From Acidobacteriota bacterium (GTDB taxonomy: Bacteria > Acidobacteriota > Polarisedimenticolia > JAPUIV01): 13,139 bases of DNA. Positions 1 to 6,919 of the stretch are shown here, one piece after another (position 1 is the stretch's first letter; each line of letters opens with the position of its first letter). The stretch is from positions 1 to 13,139 of the forward strand of contig JAPUIV010000069.1 in assembly GCA_027296665.1 (NCBI GenBank), given 5' to 3'. Under the pieces are notes generated by a model. It was not told the DNA's origin. It did not search any database and saw nothing but the letters and a program-made list of their open reading frames with translations. A program made the position numbers and the translations under genes.

Positions 1-1646
1 GCTTTGGCCACTGCCGGATGGGAAACGAGGGCGCTTTCCACCTCGGCTGAGCCGAGGCGGTGGCCGGAGACATTCAGCACGTCGTCGACGCGGCCCGTGA
101 TCCAGTAATAACCGTCCTCGTCCCGCCGGCATCCGTCGCCGGTGAAGTACAGGCCCGGGTAAGTGGAAAAGTAGATCTCCCGGAACCGTTCGTGGCTGCC
201 GTACAGCGTTCGCATCATGCCGGGCCACGGTTCCTCCAGGCAAAGGAACCCCGAGGCGACTCCGTCCAGGCGCCGTCCCTTGTCGTCGACGATCACCGGC
301 TTGACGCCGAAGAAGGGGAGGGTGGCCGATCCCGGTTTCGTCGGGATCGCGCCGGGTAGGGGAGTGATCAGGATCCCGCCGGTTTCGGTTTGCCACCAGG
401 TATCGACGATCGGGCAGCGCTCCTTGCCGATCACCCTGTGGTACCAGAGCCATGCCTCCGGATTGATCGGCTCCCCGACGGTTCCCAGGAGGCGCAGGCT
501 GGAGAGGTCTTTCTTCTCGACCGGTTCTTCTCCCTCCCGCATCAAGGCGCGGATCGCTGTCGGGGCGGTGTAGAACTGGTTGACCCGGTACTTGTCGACG
601 ATGTCCCAGAACCGTCCGGGGTCGGGATAGGTCGGGATCCCCTCGAACATCACGGAGGTGGCCCCGGCGCAAAGGGGCCCGTAGACGATGTAGGAATGTC
701 CCGTCACCCAGCCGATGTCCGCGGTGCACCAGAAGATGTCGCCGTCGTGGTAGTCGAAGATCCAGCGGAAGGAGGTGGTGGCGTACACCATGTAGCCGCC
801 GGTGGTATGCAGCACCCCTTTCGGTTTTCCGGTCGATCCCGAGGTGTACAGGACGAACAGGGGGTCCTCGGAGTCGACCCACACCGGGTCGCATTCGGAA
901 TGGGCGTCGTTCATCAGATCTTCCCACAGGTGATCCCGGCCGGCGGTGAGGGTGATCGGCGCCTTTTCCGGGCCCACCCGCCGCAATACGATGCAGTGTT
1001 TCACCTGGACGCCCCGCCCGGCGCTCAGCCGGATCGCCTCGTCGGCGTTCCTCTTCAAAGGGATCACCTTGGCGCCGCGGAAGGCGGCATCGGTGGTGAC
1101 CAGCACCTCACAGGAGGAGTCGACGATCCGTTCGGCCAGGGAGTCGGCGCTGAACCCGCCGAAGACAACGGAATGGACCGCCCCGATGCGGGCGCAGGCC
1201 AGCATGGCGATCGGCAACTCCATCACCATCGGCATGTATATGGAAACCCGGTCACCCTTCTTTACCCCCAGACCGAGCAGAACATTGGCGAATTTGCAAA
1301 CTTCCCGGTGGAGTTCCCGGTAGGTCAGCCGCGCATCTTCACCCGGGGCGTTCCCCTCCCAGAGGATGGCCGGCTGATCGCCCCGATCGGCGAGATGGCG
1401 GTCCAGGGCATTGAAGCAGATGTTGGTTCTGGCCCCGAGGAAAAACCGGATGTCGATCTCCCCGGAGAAGGTGAAATCCCGGACCCGGCGCCATTTTTTC
1501 CGCCAGTGGAATTCTCCGGCGATCTTCGACCAGAACCGGTCCGGCTCCTCGATCGACTGGCGGTACATTTCCCGGTACTGATCCAGATCCCGGATCCAGG
1601 CCTTCCGGGAAAACTCCGGGTCGGGTGGGAAGTTGCGATCTTTCAT
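1..1646 (-). CDS. acs: Acetyl-CoA synthetase (AMP-forming), 3' end beyond window
   Basis: Cytosolic enzyme that activates acetate with ATP and CoA through an acetyl-adenylate to give acetyl-CoA. The translation begins MKDRNFPPDPEF, and 548 codons lie in the window. The adenylate-forming P-loop LYTSGSTGKPKG sits at about residues 266-277 and the hinge GRVDD at 518-522, followed by NVSGHRLGSAEVESAL. These are the hallmark motifs and positions of bacterial Acs (about 650 aa), so roughly 100 residues are missing. That missing part should include the C-terminal lysine that is acetylated in this family. The start at 1646 is set by a good GGAGGA Shine-Dalgarno 7-8 bases upstream. The gene lies 82 bp downstream of the VKOR gene on the same strand, with a hairpin between them, so it is probably the last gene of that unit or has its own promoter. 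Family assignment is certain from motif identity; operon membership is inferred. Confidence 0.97.
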   Translation of the reverse strand, partial: MKDRNFPPDPEFSRKAWIRDLDQYREMYRQSIEEPDRFWSKIAGEFHWRKKWRRVRDFTFSGEIDIRFFLGARTNICFNALDRHLADRGDQPAILWEGNAPGEDARLTYRELHREVCKFANVLLGLGVKKGDRVSIYMPMVMELPIAMLACARIGAVHSVVFGGFSADSLAERIVDSSCEVLVTTDAAFRGAKVIPLKRNADEAIRLSAGRGVQVKHCIVLRRVGPEKAPITLTAGRDHLWEDLMNDAHSECDPVWVDSEDPLFVLYTSGSTGKPKGVLHTTGGYMVYATTSFRWIFDYHDGDIFWCTADIGWVTGHSYIVYGPLCAGATSVMFEGIPTYPDPGRFWDIVDKYRVNQFYTAPTAIRALMREGEEPVEKKDLSSLRLLGTVGEPINPEAWLWYHRVIGKERCPIVDTWWQTETGGILITPLPGAIPTKPGSATLPFFGVKPVIVDDKGRRLDGVASGFLCLEEPWPGMMRTLYGSHERFREIYFSTYPGLYFTGDGCRRDEDGYYWITGRVDDVLNVSGHRLGSAEVESALVSHPAVAK

Positions 1647-1674
1647 CAACGATCCTCCAGATCCGCGGTCATGA

Positions 1675-1698
1675 CACTGGCGGTCCATCGCCCCAGTG
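1675..1698 (-). promoter_or_regulatory. Stem-loop between the VKOR gene and acs
   Basis: CACTGG at 1675-1680 pairs perfectly with CCAGTG at 1693-1698, and GGCG/CGCC can extend the pairing inward with a two-base bulge. No T-run follows on the minus strand, so it is not a standard intrinsic terminator. It could be an mRNA processing or stability element, or a weak attenuator that separates acs expression from the two upstream genes. The function is inferred only from position. Confidence 0.35.
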
Positions 1699-1728
1699 AC
1701 TGCCTGATTCCGAATCAAGGATTTCCAT

Positions 1729-2154
1729 TCAGGCCCAGATCCGCGTCAGGAGCGCCAGGCAGATGCACAGGTTCGCGGCATGCCCCGTCCAGCAGACCCG
1801 GCATTCCAGGCCGTTGCGCAGGAGGCTGCTGCCGAGCCGGATCGACATTAACAGGGCCGGAACGGTGCCGGCAAGAAGAACCCGATCGTCCCACCCCGCC
1901 AGAAGACCGACCGAAAGGATGGCGTAGAACAGAAGACCGAACAGGGAGGTCGGCACTCCCCACCAGCTGGCCCGGCGGCTGCGGAACAGAACGGCGCAAC
2001 CGCCCGCTTCCATCCGGCACACGGTCGGTCCGGTGAAGATCGCCGGCAGGATGAAATAATAACCGTACAGGGCGGCGAGCGAGGCGGCGGCGCCTCCCCC
2101 GATGGCGACCCCGATGATGATTTTCACTAACCGGTCCAGATTCTCCCAGGGCAT
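1729..2154 (-). CDS. VKOR-family membrane thiol-disulfide oxidoreductase
   Basis: Small integral membrane protein of 141 aa with about four hydrophobic segments (roughly 11-38, 67-87, 91-108, 117-138). It has the full cysteine set of vitamin K epoxide reductase homologues: a loop pair C46 and C53, a serine six residues after the second cysteine (S59, within CAVLFRS), the segment WGVPTSLFGLLFY, and the quinone-side CRVC motif at 118-121 at the start of the last helix. Bacterial VKORs reoxidise periplasmic DsbA-like or thioredoxin-like partners and pass electrons to quinone, as DsbB does. There is no fused thioredoxin domain, and no partner gene is visible nearby. The start at 2154 has only a weak SD. 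It lies 20 bp downstream of the pterin dehydratase gene and is probably co-transcribed with it. Family call is strong; the substrate is unknown. Confidence 0.88.
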   Translation of the reverse strand: MPWENLDRLVKIIIGVAIGGGAAASLAALYGYYFILPAIFTGPTVCRMEAGGCAVLFRSRRASWWGVPTSLFGLLFYAILSVGLLAGWDDRVLLAGTVPALLMSIRLGSSLLRNGLECRVCWTGHAANLCICLALLTRIWA

Positions 2155-2174
2155 CGCTTACCGTTTTCCGCCCG

Positions 2175-2513
2175 TCATGACGGGCGGGGGATCTGGTCCA
2201 CCTTGGCGGCGCAGATGAAGTCGTTTTCTGAAAGGCCGGAGATGGCGTGCGTGGTGAATCGCACCATGCAGCGATCGTAGGCCACTTCGAGGTCCGGGTG
2301 GTGGTTTTCCTGGTGGGCGATCCGGGCAATGGCGTTCACGAAGGCCATCGTCTCGTGGTAGTTCCGGAAAACGAAGGAACGGCGGATTTCCCCGCCCCCT
2401 GCAACGACGATCCAGCCGTCTAGCTGTTTCATGAGGCTTGCCACCGCCGGAGCGGGAAGAGGAACGACCCCTCCCTCGCAGGGCTGGCACTGTTTTTCGG
2501 TCAAGTCCGACAT
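2175..2513 (-). CDS. Pterin-4a-carbinolamine dehydratase (PCD/DCoH family)
   Basis: A 112-aa cytosolic protein of usual family length. It shows the N-terminal CQPCEGGVVPL segment, the signature ENHHPD at residues 69-74, and TTHAISGLSENDF at 87-99. H71, H72 and H89 match the catalytic histidine trio of the family. The known reaction is dehydration of 4a-hydroxytetrahydropterin during recycling of the phenylalanine hydroxylase cofactor. No aromatic hydroxylase gene is visible here, and some bacterial members are thought to have other pterin-linked roles. The start ATG at 2513 is chosen because it gives the canonical N-terminus and lies about 32 bases after the predicted transcription start; longer readings upstream would run through the promoter. 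A modest SD (GGAAGG) precedes it. First gene of the unit with VKOR and acs. Confidence 0.93.
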   Translation of the reverse strand: MSDLTEKQCQPCEGGVVPLPAPAVASLMKQLDGWIVVAGGGEIRRSFVFRNYHETMAFVNAIARIAHQENHHPDLEVAYDRCMVRFTTHAISGLSENDFICAAKVDQIPRPS

Positions 2514-2528
2514 TGTTCGACCCTTCCG

Positions 2529-2542
2529 CCCGGCCGGCCGGG
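2529..2542. promoter_or_regulatory. 14-bp perfect palindrome at the PCD transcription start
   Basis: CCCGGCCGGCCGGG is perfectly self-complementary over 14 bases. It begins a few bases downstream of the predicted transcription start (about 2545) of the minus-strand unit. The position suits a repressor operator or a 5' mRNA hairpin. In GC-rich DNA such a run can also arise by chance, so function is unproven. Confidence 0.3.
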
Positions 2543-2551
2543 ACAGGATCG

Positions 2552-2581
2552 ATTGTATGGGTGGCTCTCCGGAGGTGTCAA
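2552..2581 (-). promoter_or_regulatory. Sigma70-type promoter of the PCD-VKOR(-acs) unit
   Basis: On the minus strand a perfect -35 TTGACA (2581-2576) is followed after 18 bp by TACAAT (2557-2552), a five-of-six match to the -10 consensus. The predicted transcription start is near 2545, giving a leader of about 32 bases before the ATG at 2513. This is the best promoter match in the window. Confidence 0.72.
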
Positions 2582-2630
2582 GAAGAGGGCCTGGGTCTGA
2601 TCGGATCGGCAAGAAAATCTCCGCGCGGCC

Positions 2631-2639
2631 TGTTACAAT
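2631..2639 (+). promoter_or_regulatory. Extended -10 promoter of the VWFA-related gene
   Basis: TGTTACAAT is an extended -10 element (TG, one base, TACAAT) 25 bases before the ATG at 2665. No convincing -35 hexamer lies at the right distance, which is acceptable for extended -10 promoters. It is divergent from the PCD promoter and about 50 bp from it. Confidence 0.45.
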
Positions 2640-2664
2640 GGTGCCATTAACGGATTGGAGCCAC

Positions 2665-4830
2665 ATGATGCCGGATAGAAAGAGTTTTTCCCGCCCGCGG
2701 GTATTCTGGCTCCTGTTTTCCTTCCTTCTTATTTTTACCTTTTCCTGGCGGCTTGCGGTCTTGGCCCAGGAGGCGCCTCCTCCCGCCAGGGCTCCGGGAT
2801 CGACGGGACCCAGGCTCAGCGATCTGATCGAGAGAGTCGAGGTCCGGGTCCTTCTGGTCGACGTCTTTGTGACCGACAAGAAGGGGAATCCGGTCACCGA
2901 CCTCCGGCAAGAAGATTTCCAGTTGTTGATCGATGGGGATCTGGTGGAAATCGATTCCTTCGAATCCCGGGAAATTCCACAGGGACCGGTTCTGGCCCTG
3001 GAAACGGGGAGTACACCGGCGGAAGGACCCGAAAATGTGTACAGCCGGGGATCGGGTCAGAAGGTCATCTTGTTATTCGATTCCTGGAATACCAGCATGG
3101 CCGACCAGGTCAGGGTCCGGGAGCAGGCGCTCGATTCTCTCGAGAAGGGATTGGTTCCCTATTCCGAGGTGATGATCCTTTCCCTGTCCGACCGATTGCG
3201 GTTGGTTCAGAATTTTACCTCGGACCGATCGAAATGGATCGGGGCGTTGCAGGGCCTCGCCGAGGATGACTCGGATCTCGACGGGTACCTGACCCTGGAG
3301 GCGCACCGACTGGGTGCAATTGCCGACCATTGCAATCATGAGAATTGTATTATGGCCCGGAGCCTCGCCCTGGCCTACGCCACCGAGGAGAAAACCAGGG
3401 CCCTCCGGACCGTTCGCACCCTGCAGAGCCTCATCTTTACCCTCGGGGCGTTGCCCGGCCGGAAATCGATCATCTACCTCTCCTCGGGGGTCCCCGCCAC
3501 ACCTGGAGGGGCGTACTTGAGCGCGGCCGACTGTAGATCATGCGGGGATACGGGGAACACCCAGAGGATCAATCCGGTGGAATTCCAGGTGGTGACGGAG
3601 TTCCGCGACCTGTACCTGGACGCCAACGCGGGGAACGTCACCTTTCACACCATCGACGCCCGCAGATCGGCGATCGGTTCCAGGCAGTTCCTCACCAATC
3701 TCGCCTACCAGACCGGGGGCACGCGGGGATCGGCCTCGCAGGAGCCCAAGGAGAACTTGAAAATCCTGAACCGGCAGATGGCCAACTATTACGTCCTGGG
3801 ACACACCCTCATCTCACCCGAACCGGACGGCCGGTCCCACAACATCATTGTGAAACTGACCCGGCCCGGCCTCGAGGTCCGTCACCGCAGGAAGTTCAGT
3901 GATCTCGGCTGGAAGGAAAAGGATGAGTGGTCGGTGCTGGGCGCGATGGCGATCCCGGAGATCCACAATGACCTGCCAATCGAGGCCCGGATCCTGCCCT
4001 TCCGGAAGGAAAAGAAACGGTTCGATCTGTTCTTTGAACTGGGGCTTCCCCTGGATGATCTATTCTGGCTGCCGATGCAGCTCGTCCGGCTGGGCGAGGT
4101 GGAGTTCGTAGGCGTGATCACATCCAGCGCCGGCAAGATCAAGTACCAGTTTCGTGACACCATGGAACTGAAAACCGGCAGGCAGGAGGCGTCCCGGCGG
4201 GTTGGCGGGGTGTTTTACCGCGGCCACACGGTGCTCGGTCCCGGGAAATATGAACTGATCGCGGTGGTTCACGATATCGGCAGCGGCCGGGTCGGATCGA
4301 CCCGGATCGCCTTCGAGATCCCGAAGCCGAAGGAAAACCGGTTCTCTCTCGGAGGGCTGGTGCTGGCGAAAATCAGTCGCGGCGATCTGGTGATGGGCGC
4401 CTATTCCCCCTATACGGAGAGCAAGAAGCAGTTGCAGAGGCGCTACCGCAAGGAGAACGTGGTCCCTCTTATCGGCGAGGGGTTGACCTCGGAGGACATC
4501 CTGCTGACCTATCTGCAGATCTACGATCCCGTCCGTAAAAGGCCGGAGGATCCTTCCTGGTTCACCGTCAAGATCAGTTTCCTGCGGGACGGGAAGGTTC
4601 TGGCGACGCACCGACCGGTTGAGGTCGAGGAGGAGGAGGGACGGGCCGATTCGATCCCCTTCGCGATGCTGACGCCATTGAAGAAGTTCGAACCCGGTTC
4701 CTACGATCTCCGGGTGGAGGTCAAGGAAAAGGGGACCAACCGGACCCTGGTCCAGGAGATCCCCTTGCGGATACTGGATAGTGATTCCCGCGCCGAAAAA
4801 TCGATCGAGGCCGCCCCTCAGGGTCTATGA
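2665..4830 (+). CDS. Secreted VWFA-related domain protein (acidobacterial type)
   Basis: Predicted exported protein of 721 aa. The N-terminus has charged residues followed by a hydrophobic stretch and a cleavable-looking site (RLAVLAQEAPPP, near residue 35). Residues about 60-100 contain VDVFVTDKKGNPVTDLR then EDFQLLIDG, the typical lead-in of the VWFA-related family abundant in Acidobacteriota. The von Willebrand A-like core runs from about 130 to 380 and includes KVILLFDSWNTS. The metal site that is DxSxS in classical VWA domains is here DSWNTS (D139, S144), so metal binding is uncertain. The last 300 residues are unassigned and appear beta-rich. ATG 2665 is preferred over upstream in-frame starts because it follows an SD-like TTGGAG and a -10 element and begins the signal peptide; an adjacent ATG at 2668 is an alternative. 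The 3' end overlaps the convergent gene by 13 bp. Role unknown; adhesion or protein interaction is a guess. Confidence 0.87.
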   Translation: MMPDRKSFSRPRVFWLLFSFLLIFTFSWRLAVLAQEAPPPARAPGSTGPRLSDLIERVEVRVLLVDVFVTDKKGNPVTDLRQEDFQLLIDGDLVEIDSFESREIPQGPVLALETGSTPAEGPENVYSRGSGQKVILLFDSWNTSMADQVRVREQALDSLEKGLVPYSEVMILSLSDRLRLVQNFTSDRSKWIGALQGLAEDDSDLDGYLTLEAHRLGAIADHCNHENCIMARSLALAYATEEKTRALRTVRTLQSLIFTLGALPGRKSIIYLSSGVPATPGGAYLSAADCRSCGDTGNTQRINPVEFQVVTEFRDLYLDANAGNVTFHTIDARRSAIGSRQFLTNLAYQTGGTRGSASQEPKENLKILNRQMANYYVLGHTLISPEPDGRSHNIIVKLTRPGLEVRHRRKFSDLGWKEKDEWSVLGAMAIPEIHNDLPIEARILPFRKEKKRFDLFFELGLPLDDLFWLPMQLVRLGEVEFVGVITSSAGKIKYQFRDTMELKTGRQEASRRVGGVFYRGHTVLGPGKYELIAVVHDIGSGRVGSTRIAFEIPKPKENRFSLGGLVLAKISRGDLVMGAYSPYTESKKQLQRRYRKENVVPLIGEGLTSEDILLTYLQIYDPVRKRPEDPSWFTVKISFLRDGKVLATHRPVEVEEEEGRADSIPFAMLTPLKKFEPGSYDLRVEVKEKGTNRTLVQEIPLRILDSDSRAEKSIEAAPQGL

Positions 4831-5720
4831 ATCGTTCCCGAAACCTTGCCGATGTTAACTCCCCCCGACCCGACCGAGTGAAGACGGACATTTCCGGACA
4901 CGTCGTCCAACCGGATGTTTCCCGAACCGTCGGAGATCTCCACATCGCCGACAACGCCCAGGATCGTAATCGATCCGGAGCCGTCATTGAGATCCAGCGA
5001 TCCCTTGAGTTGAACGATCCGGATCTCTCCGGATCCGTCGTTGATGTCGAGATCGCCGGTAATCCGATCCAGATCGATTCTGCCCGAACCGTCGGTGATG
5101 CGGATCTTTCCGGCGCCCGATCCTCCCCGTGAGACATCCAGATCGGTGATCCTGATTTCACCCGAGCCGTCCTTGATCCTGGTGTCGCCCCCGACATGTT
5201 TCAATTCGATTTCGCCGGAACCGTCCTGGATCCGGATTCCGCCTTGAACGTCTTCGATCCGGATGCTCCCGGATCCATCGGTGATGTCCAGGAAGAGATC
5301 TTGGGGAACCCGGATGGTCAGGTCAATCGAGAACCCCCGGTGGTTCAGGTTGCCGGGGCCCCGGCTCTCCAGTGTCAGGCTGTCTCCCTTGCCCCCTTCG
5401 CGGATCTCCACTTCCCGCAGTAGTTCTTCCGCCTGCTCGCGTGTTTTTGCCCAGGCTGTGACCTTTGCCTCGTAGGTGATCTCGGTCCCGGCTCTTGTAC
5501 CCTGGATCTCCAAAGACCCGGCTCCCACCTCGACTTTCAATCGCTTCGCCCCTGCCCGGGCCATCGAGCCGGAGTCGGCACGGGATGCCTCTTTCCGGTT
5601 CCACGCGGATAACCAGCCCGAGCCGGTCTCATCCGCGCCCGCGGTCGGGACACCCGGCAGAAAAAGGGTGAGGACAGCAACCACCATGGGGAAACGAAAT
5701 TTTTCCAGGCGATTCACCAT
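4818..5720 (-). CDS. Exported DUF4097-like beta-repeat protein
   Basis: 300-aa protein with a probable signal peptide (hydrophobic residues 10-28, ending PTAGAD). Residues 58-142 resemble the N-terminal part of DUF4097-type proteins: a beta strand segment with GSLEIQG, and later IRVPQDLFLDITDGSGSIRI. The rest is a solenoid of about eight units with the core DGSG at residues 148, 166, 184, 210, 228, 246 and 264, and a degenerate last copy near 283. Such repeats fold as stacked beta strands. No catalytic motif is visible; known members are described only as putative adhesins or auto-transporter-like proteins. The start at 5720 is set by a strong SD (GGAGGAGA) six bases upstream. It runs convergently into the VWFA gene, with 13 bp of overlapping coding sequence. 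A role in the envelope is inferred from export alone. Confidence 0.85.
   Translation of the reverse strand: MVNRLEKFRFPMVVAVLTLFLPGVPTAGADETGSGWLSAWNRKEASRADSGSMARAGAKRLKVEVGAGSLEIQGTRAGTEITYEAKVTAWAKTREQAEELLREVEIREGGKGDSLTLESRGPGNLNHRGFSIDLTIRVPQDLFLDITDGSGSIRIEDVQGGIRIQDGSGEIELKHVGGDTRIKDGSGEIRITDLDVSRGGSGAGKIRITDGSGRIDLDRITGDLDINDGSGEIRIVQLKGSLDLNDGSGSITILGVVGDVEISDGSGNIRLDDVSGNVRLHSVGSGGVNIGKVSGTIHRP
4833..5291 (-). repeat. Tandem 54-bp coding repeats (18-residue DGSG units)
   Basis: About eight in-frame units encode a pattern of the form I-x-I-x-DGSG-x-I-x-I-x-x-[VIL]-x-G-[DGNS]. Spacing between DGSG cores is 18, 18, 26, 18, 18 and 18 residues. The third unit carries an eight-residue Gly/Ser-rich insertion (within VSRGGSGAGK). 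DNA copies have diverged, so this is an old protein repeat, not a recent DNA amplification. Confidence 0.85.
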
Positions 5721-5769
5721 GAAATTCTCCTCCAGCGGAAAGGGAAGAACATTTCCCCGCTCCTGATGG

Positions 5770-5775
5770 AGTATA
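5770..5775 (-). promoter_or_regulatory. Possible -10 box of the DUF4097-like gene
   Basis: TATACT on the minus strand, 50 bases before the start codon at 5720. No good -35 is seen at 16-19 bp, so support is limited to the hexamer and its position in a divergent intergenic region. Confidence 0.35.
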
Positions 5776-5817
5776 CGTCAGGTCCGGTCCTTTGGTTCCG
5801 CGGATCGAGGCCTGGGT

Positions 5818-5823
5818 TATACT
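5818..5823 (+). promoter_or_regulatory. Possible -10 box of the CDGSH-cupin gene
   Basis: TATACT, 22 bases before the ATG at 5846. It would give a short leader that still includes the SD (GGTGAGGTGAG). The nearest -35-like word, TTGGTT at 5792, is 20 bp upstream, which is longer than ideal. Confidence 0.38.
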
Positions 5824-5845
5824 GGAATCCTGGGTGAGGTGAGCA

Positions 5846-6913
5846 ATGCCCCCATCGGAAAAACCGCGTATCGCCCGCTACAAGCCTTACTATCAGGAGC
5901 TGGAGAGGGGAAAGGTCTATCTCTGGTGTGCCTGCGGGCGGAGCGGCAGGCAACCTTTCTGTGACGGTTCGCACACCGGCACCCCCTTCCGGCCGCTTCG
6001 CTGCGTCGCGAAGGAAGAAAAGGAGGAGATGCTCCTGTGCGGATGCAAGCGAACCTGCAATCCGCCCTTCTGTGACGGCACGCACAATAACCTGAAAGAT
6101 ACTTATGATTCCGTCGATCCGGAGAGCCCGGAAAACCTGGCCGTGCCGCTCATCGAAGCGGGATCGGACGGAAAGGCGCGTCTCGATGGAGGCTGTTTCG
6201 TCTGCAGCGTTCCCGCCCTTGCCCTGGAGCGGCGGGGGAATCTGCGGTTCTCTCCGGTCATTTCCTCGACCGACGGAGCGGTCTATCAGTCCCAGTTCTA
6301 TCTCGAGGCGCGGCCCGGGGAATCGTCCATCATCGGTTTCCCCGACCGGCATGTGGTGCTCCTGGTGACCGCTGGAAAGGGATCGATCAACATCTCCGGA
6401 CGGGAGTTCGAACTGGAACCGATCGCCGGGGTGTACATCCGGCCGGGAGAACTCTTTCGCCTGCGCGGCCGGGGGCTGGATGGCATGAAGGTCTTTGCCG
6501 CGGTTTGCCCGCGGGCCTCGGCTCCCGTTTGGCCCGGAGAGATCTTGGAAAACTTCGACACGACCTGGCCTCGGCGCGTGGTCGGCATCGACCGATCACA
6601 ACGACGGTCGATGTCGGATCGCTTTTTCCAGCTTCTCGCGGACAAGACCGTTGGATCCGATATGATGACGCAGTTCATCGGGGAAATCCCGATCTCGAAA
6701 GCAACAGCCCACCGGCATCTGTACGAGGAATCGTTGGTCATTCTCAGGGGCCATGGTTACATGTGGACCGAGAAGAAAAAGGCCCGGGTGGAGGCGGGCG
6801 ACGTGATTTTCCTGCCGCGCAAGCAGCTCCACTCGCTCGAGTGCGCCGATCCCGGCGGGATGTTGGTCGCGGGGGTGATCTATCCGGGTGGCAACCCGGC
6901 AATCAATTACTGA
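5846..6913 (+). CDS. Double CDGSH iron-sulfur / double cupin fusion protein
   Basis: 355-aa predicted cytosolic protein with no signal peptide. The N-terminus has two complete CDGSH (mitoNEET-type) motifs: C28, C30, C39 and H43 (ending PFCDGSH), and C65, C67, C76 and H80 (ending PFCDGTH). Each should bind a 2Fe-2S cluster through three Cys and one His. A CFVC pair follows at 117-120. Two cupin-like barrels then span about 145-225 and 270-350. The first lacks metal ligands. The second has the full set: H289 and H291 (AHRH), E295, G302 and H329 after P324, matching the classical cupin motifs. This suggests a metal-dependent oxygenase, isomerase or decarboxylase, or a sensor coupled to redox clusters; the substrate is unknown. 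ATG 5846 follows a purine-rich SD and the first motif begins soon after. It ends 6 bp before the convergent AsmA gene. Domain calls are firm, the biochemical role is not. Confidence 0.88.
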   Translation: MPPSEKPRIARYKPYYQELERGKVYLWCACGRSGRQPFCDGSHTGTPFRPLRCVAKEEKEEMLLCGCKRTCNPPFCDGTHNNLKDTYDSVDPESPENLAVPLIEAGSDGKARLDGGCFVCSVPALALERRGNLRFSPVISSTDGAVYQSQFYLEARPGESSIIGFPDRHVVLLVTAGKGSINISGREFELEPIAGVYIRPGELFRLRGRGLDGMKVFAAVCPRASAPVWPGEILENFDTTWPRRVVGIDRSQRRSMSDRFFQLLADKTVGSDMMTQFIGEIPISKATAHRHLYEESLVILRGHGYMWTEKKKARVEAGDVIFLPRKQLHSLECADPGGMLVAGVIYPGGNPAINY

Positions 6914-6919
6914 ACGGTT

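Noticed and set aside
1675..1698. Intrinsic terminator between VKOR and acs
   Set aside because: The hairpin is real on paper but no T-run follows on either strand, so it is listed only as a stem-loop.
390..2036. Long plus-strand open frame (548 codons) opposite acs
   Set aside because: It is antisense to an unmistakable acs coding sequence, has no SD or family motif, and its Asp/Pro/Gly-rich composition is typical of a GC-rich shadow frame.
2431..2664. Longer start for the VWFA-related gene
   Set aside because: The extension would cross the PCD coding start and both promoters, and would bury the signal peptide; ATG 2665 has an SD-like site and leads directly into the signal sequence.
2175..2897. 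Longer minus-strand reading of the pterin dehydratase (240 codons)
   Set aside because: The extra N-terminus is translated from the promoter region and from the antisense of the VWFA gene start; family members begin at the ATG at 2513.
4833..5291. CRISPR-like or satellite DNA repeat
   Set aside because: The 54-bp period is in frame, diverged at the DNA level and conserved as protein (DGSG units); there are no unique spacers between identical repeats.
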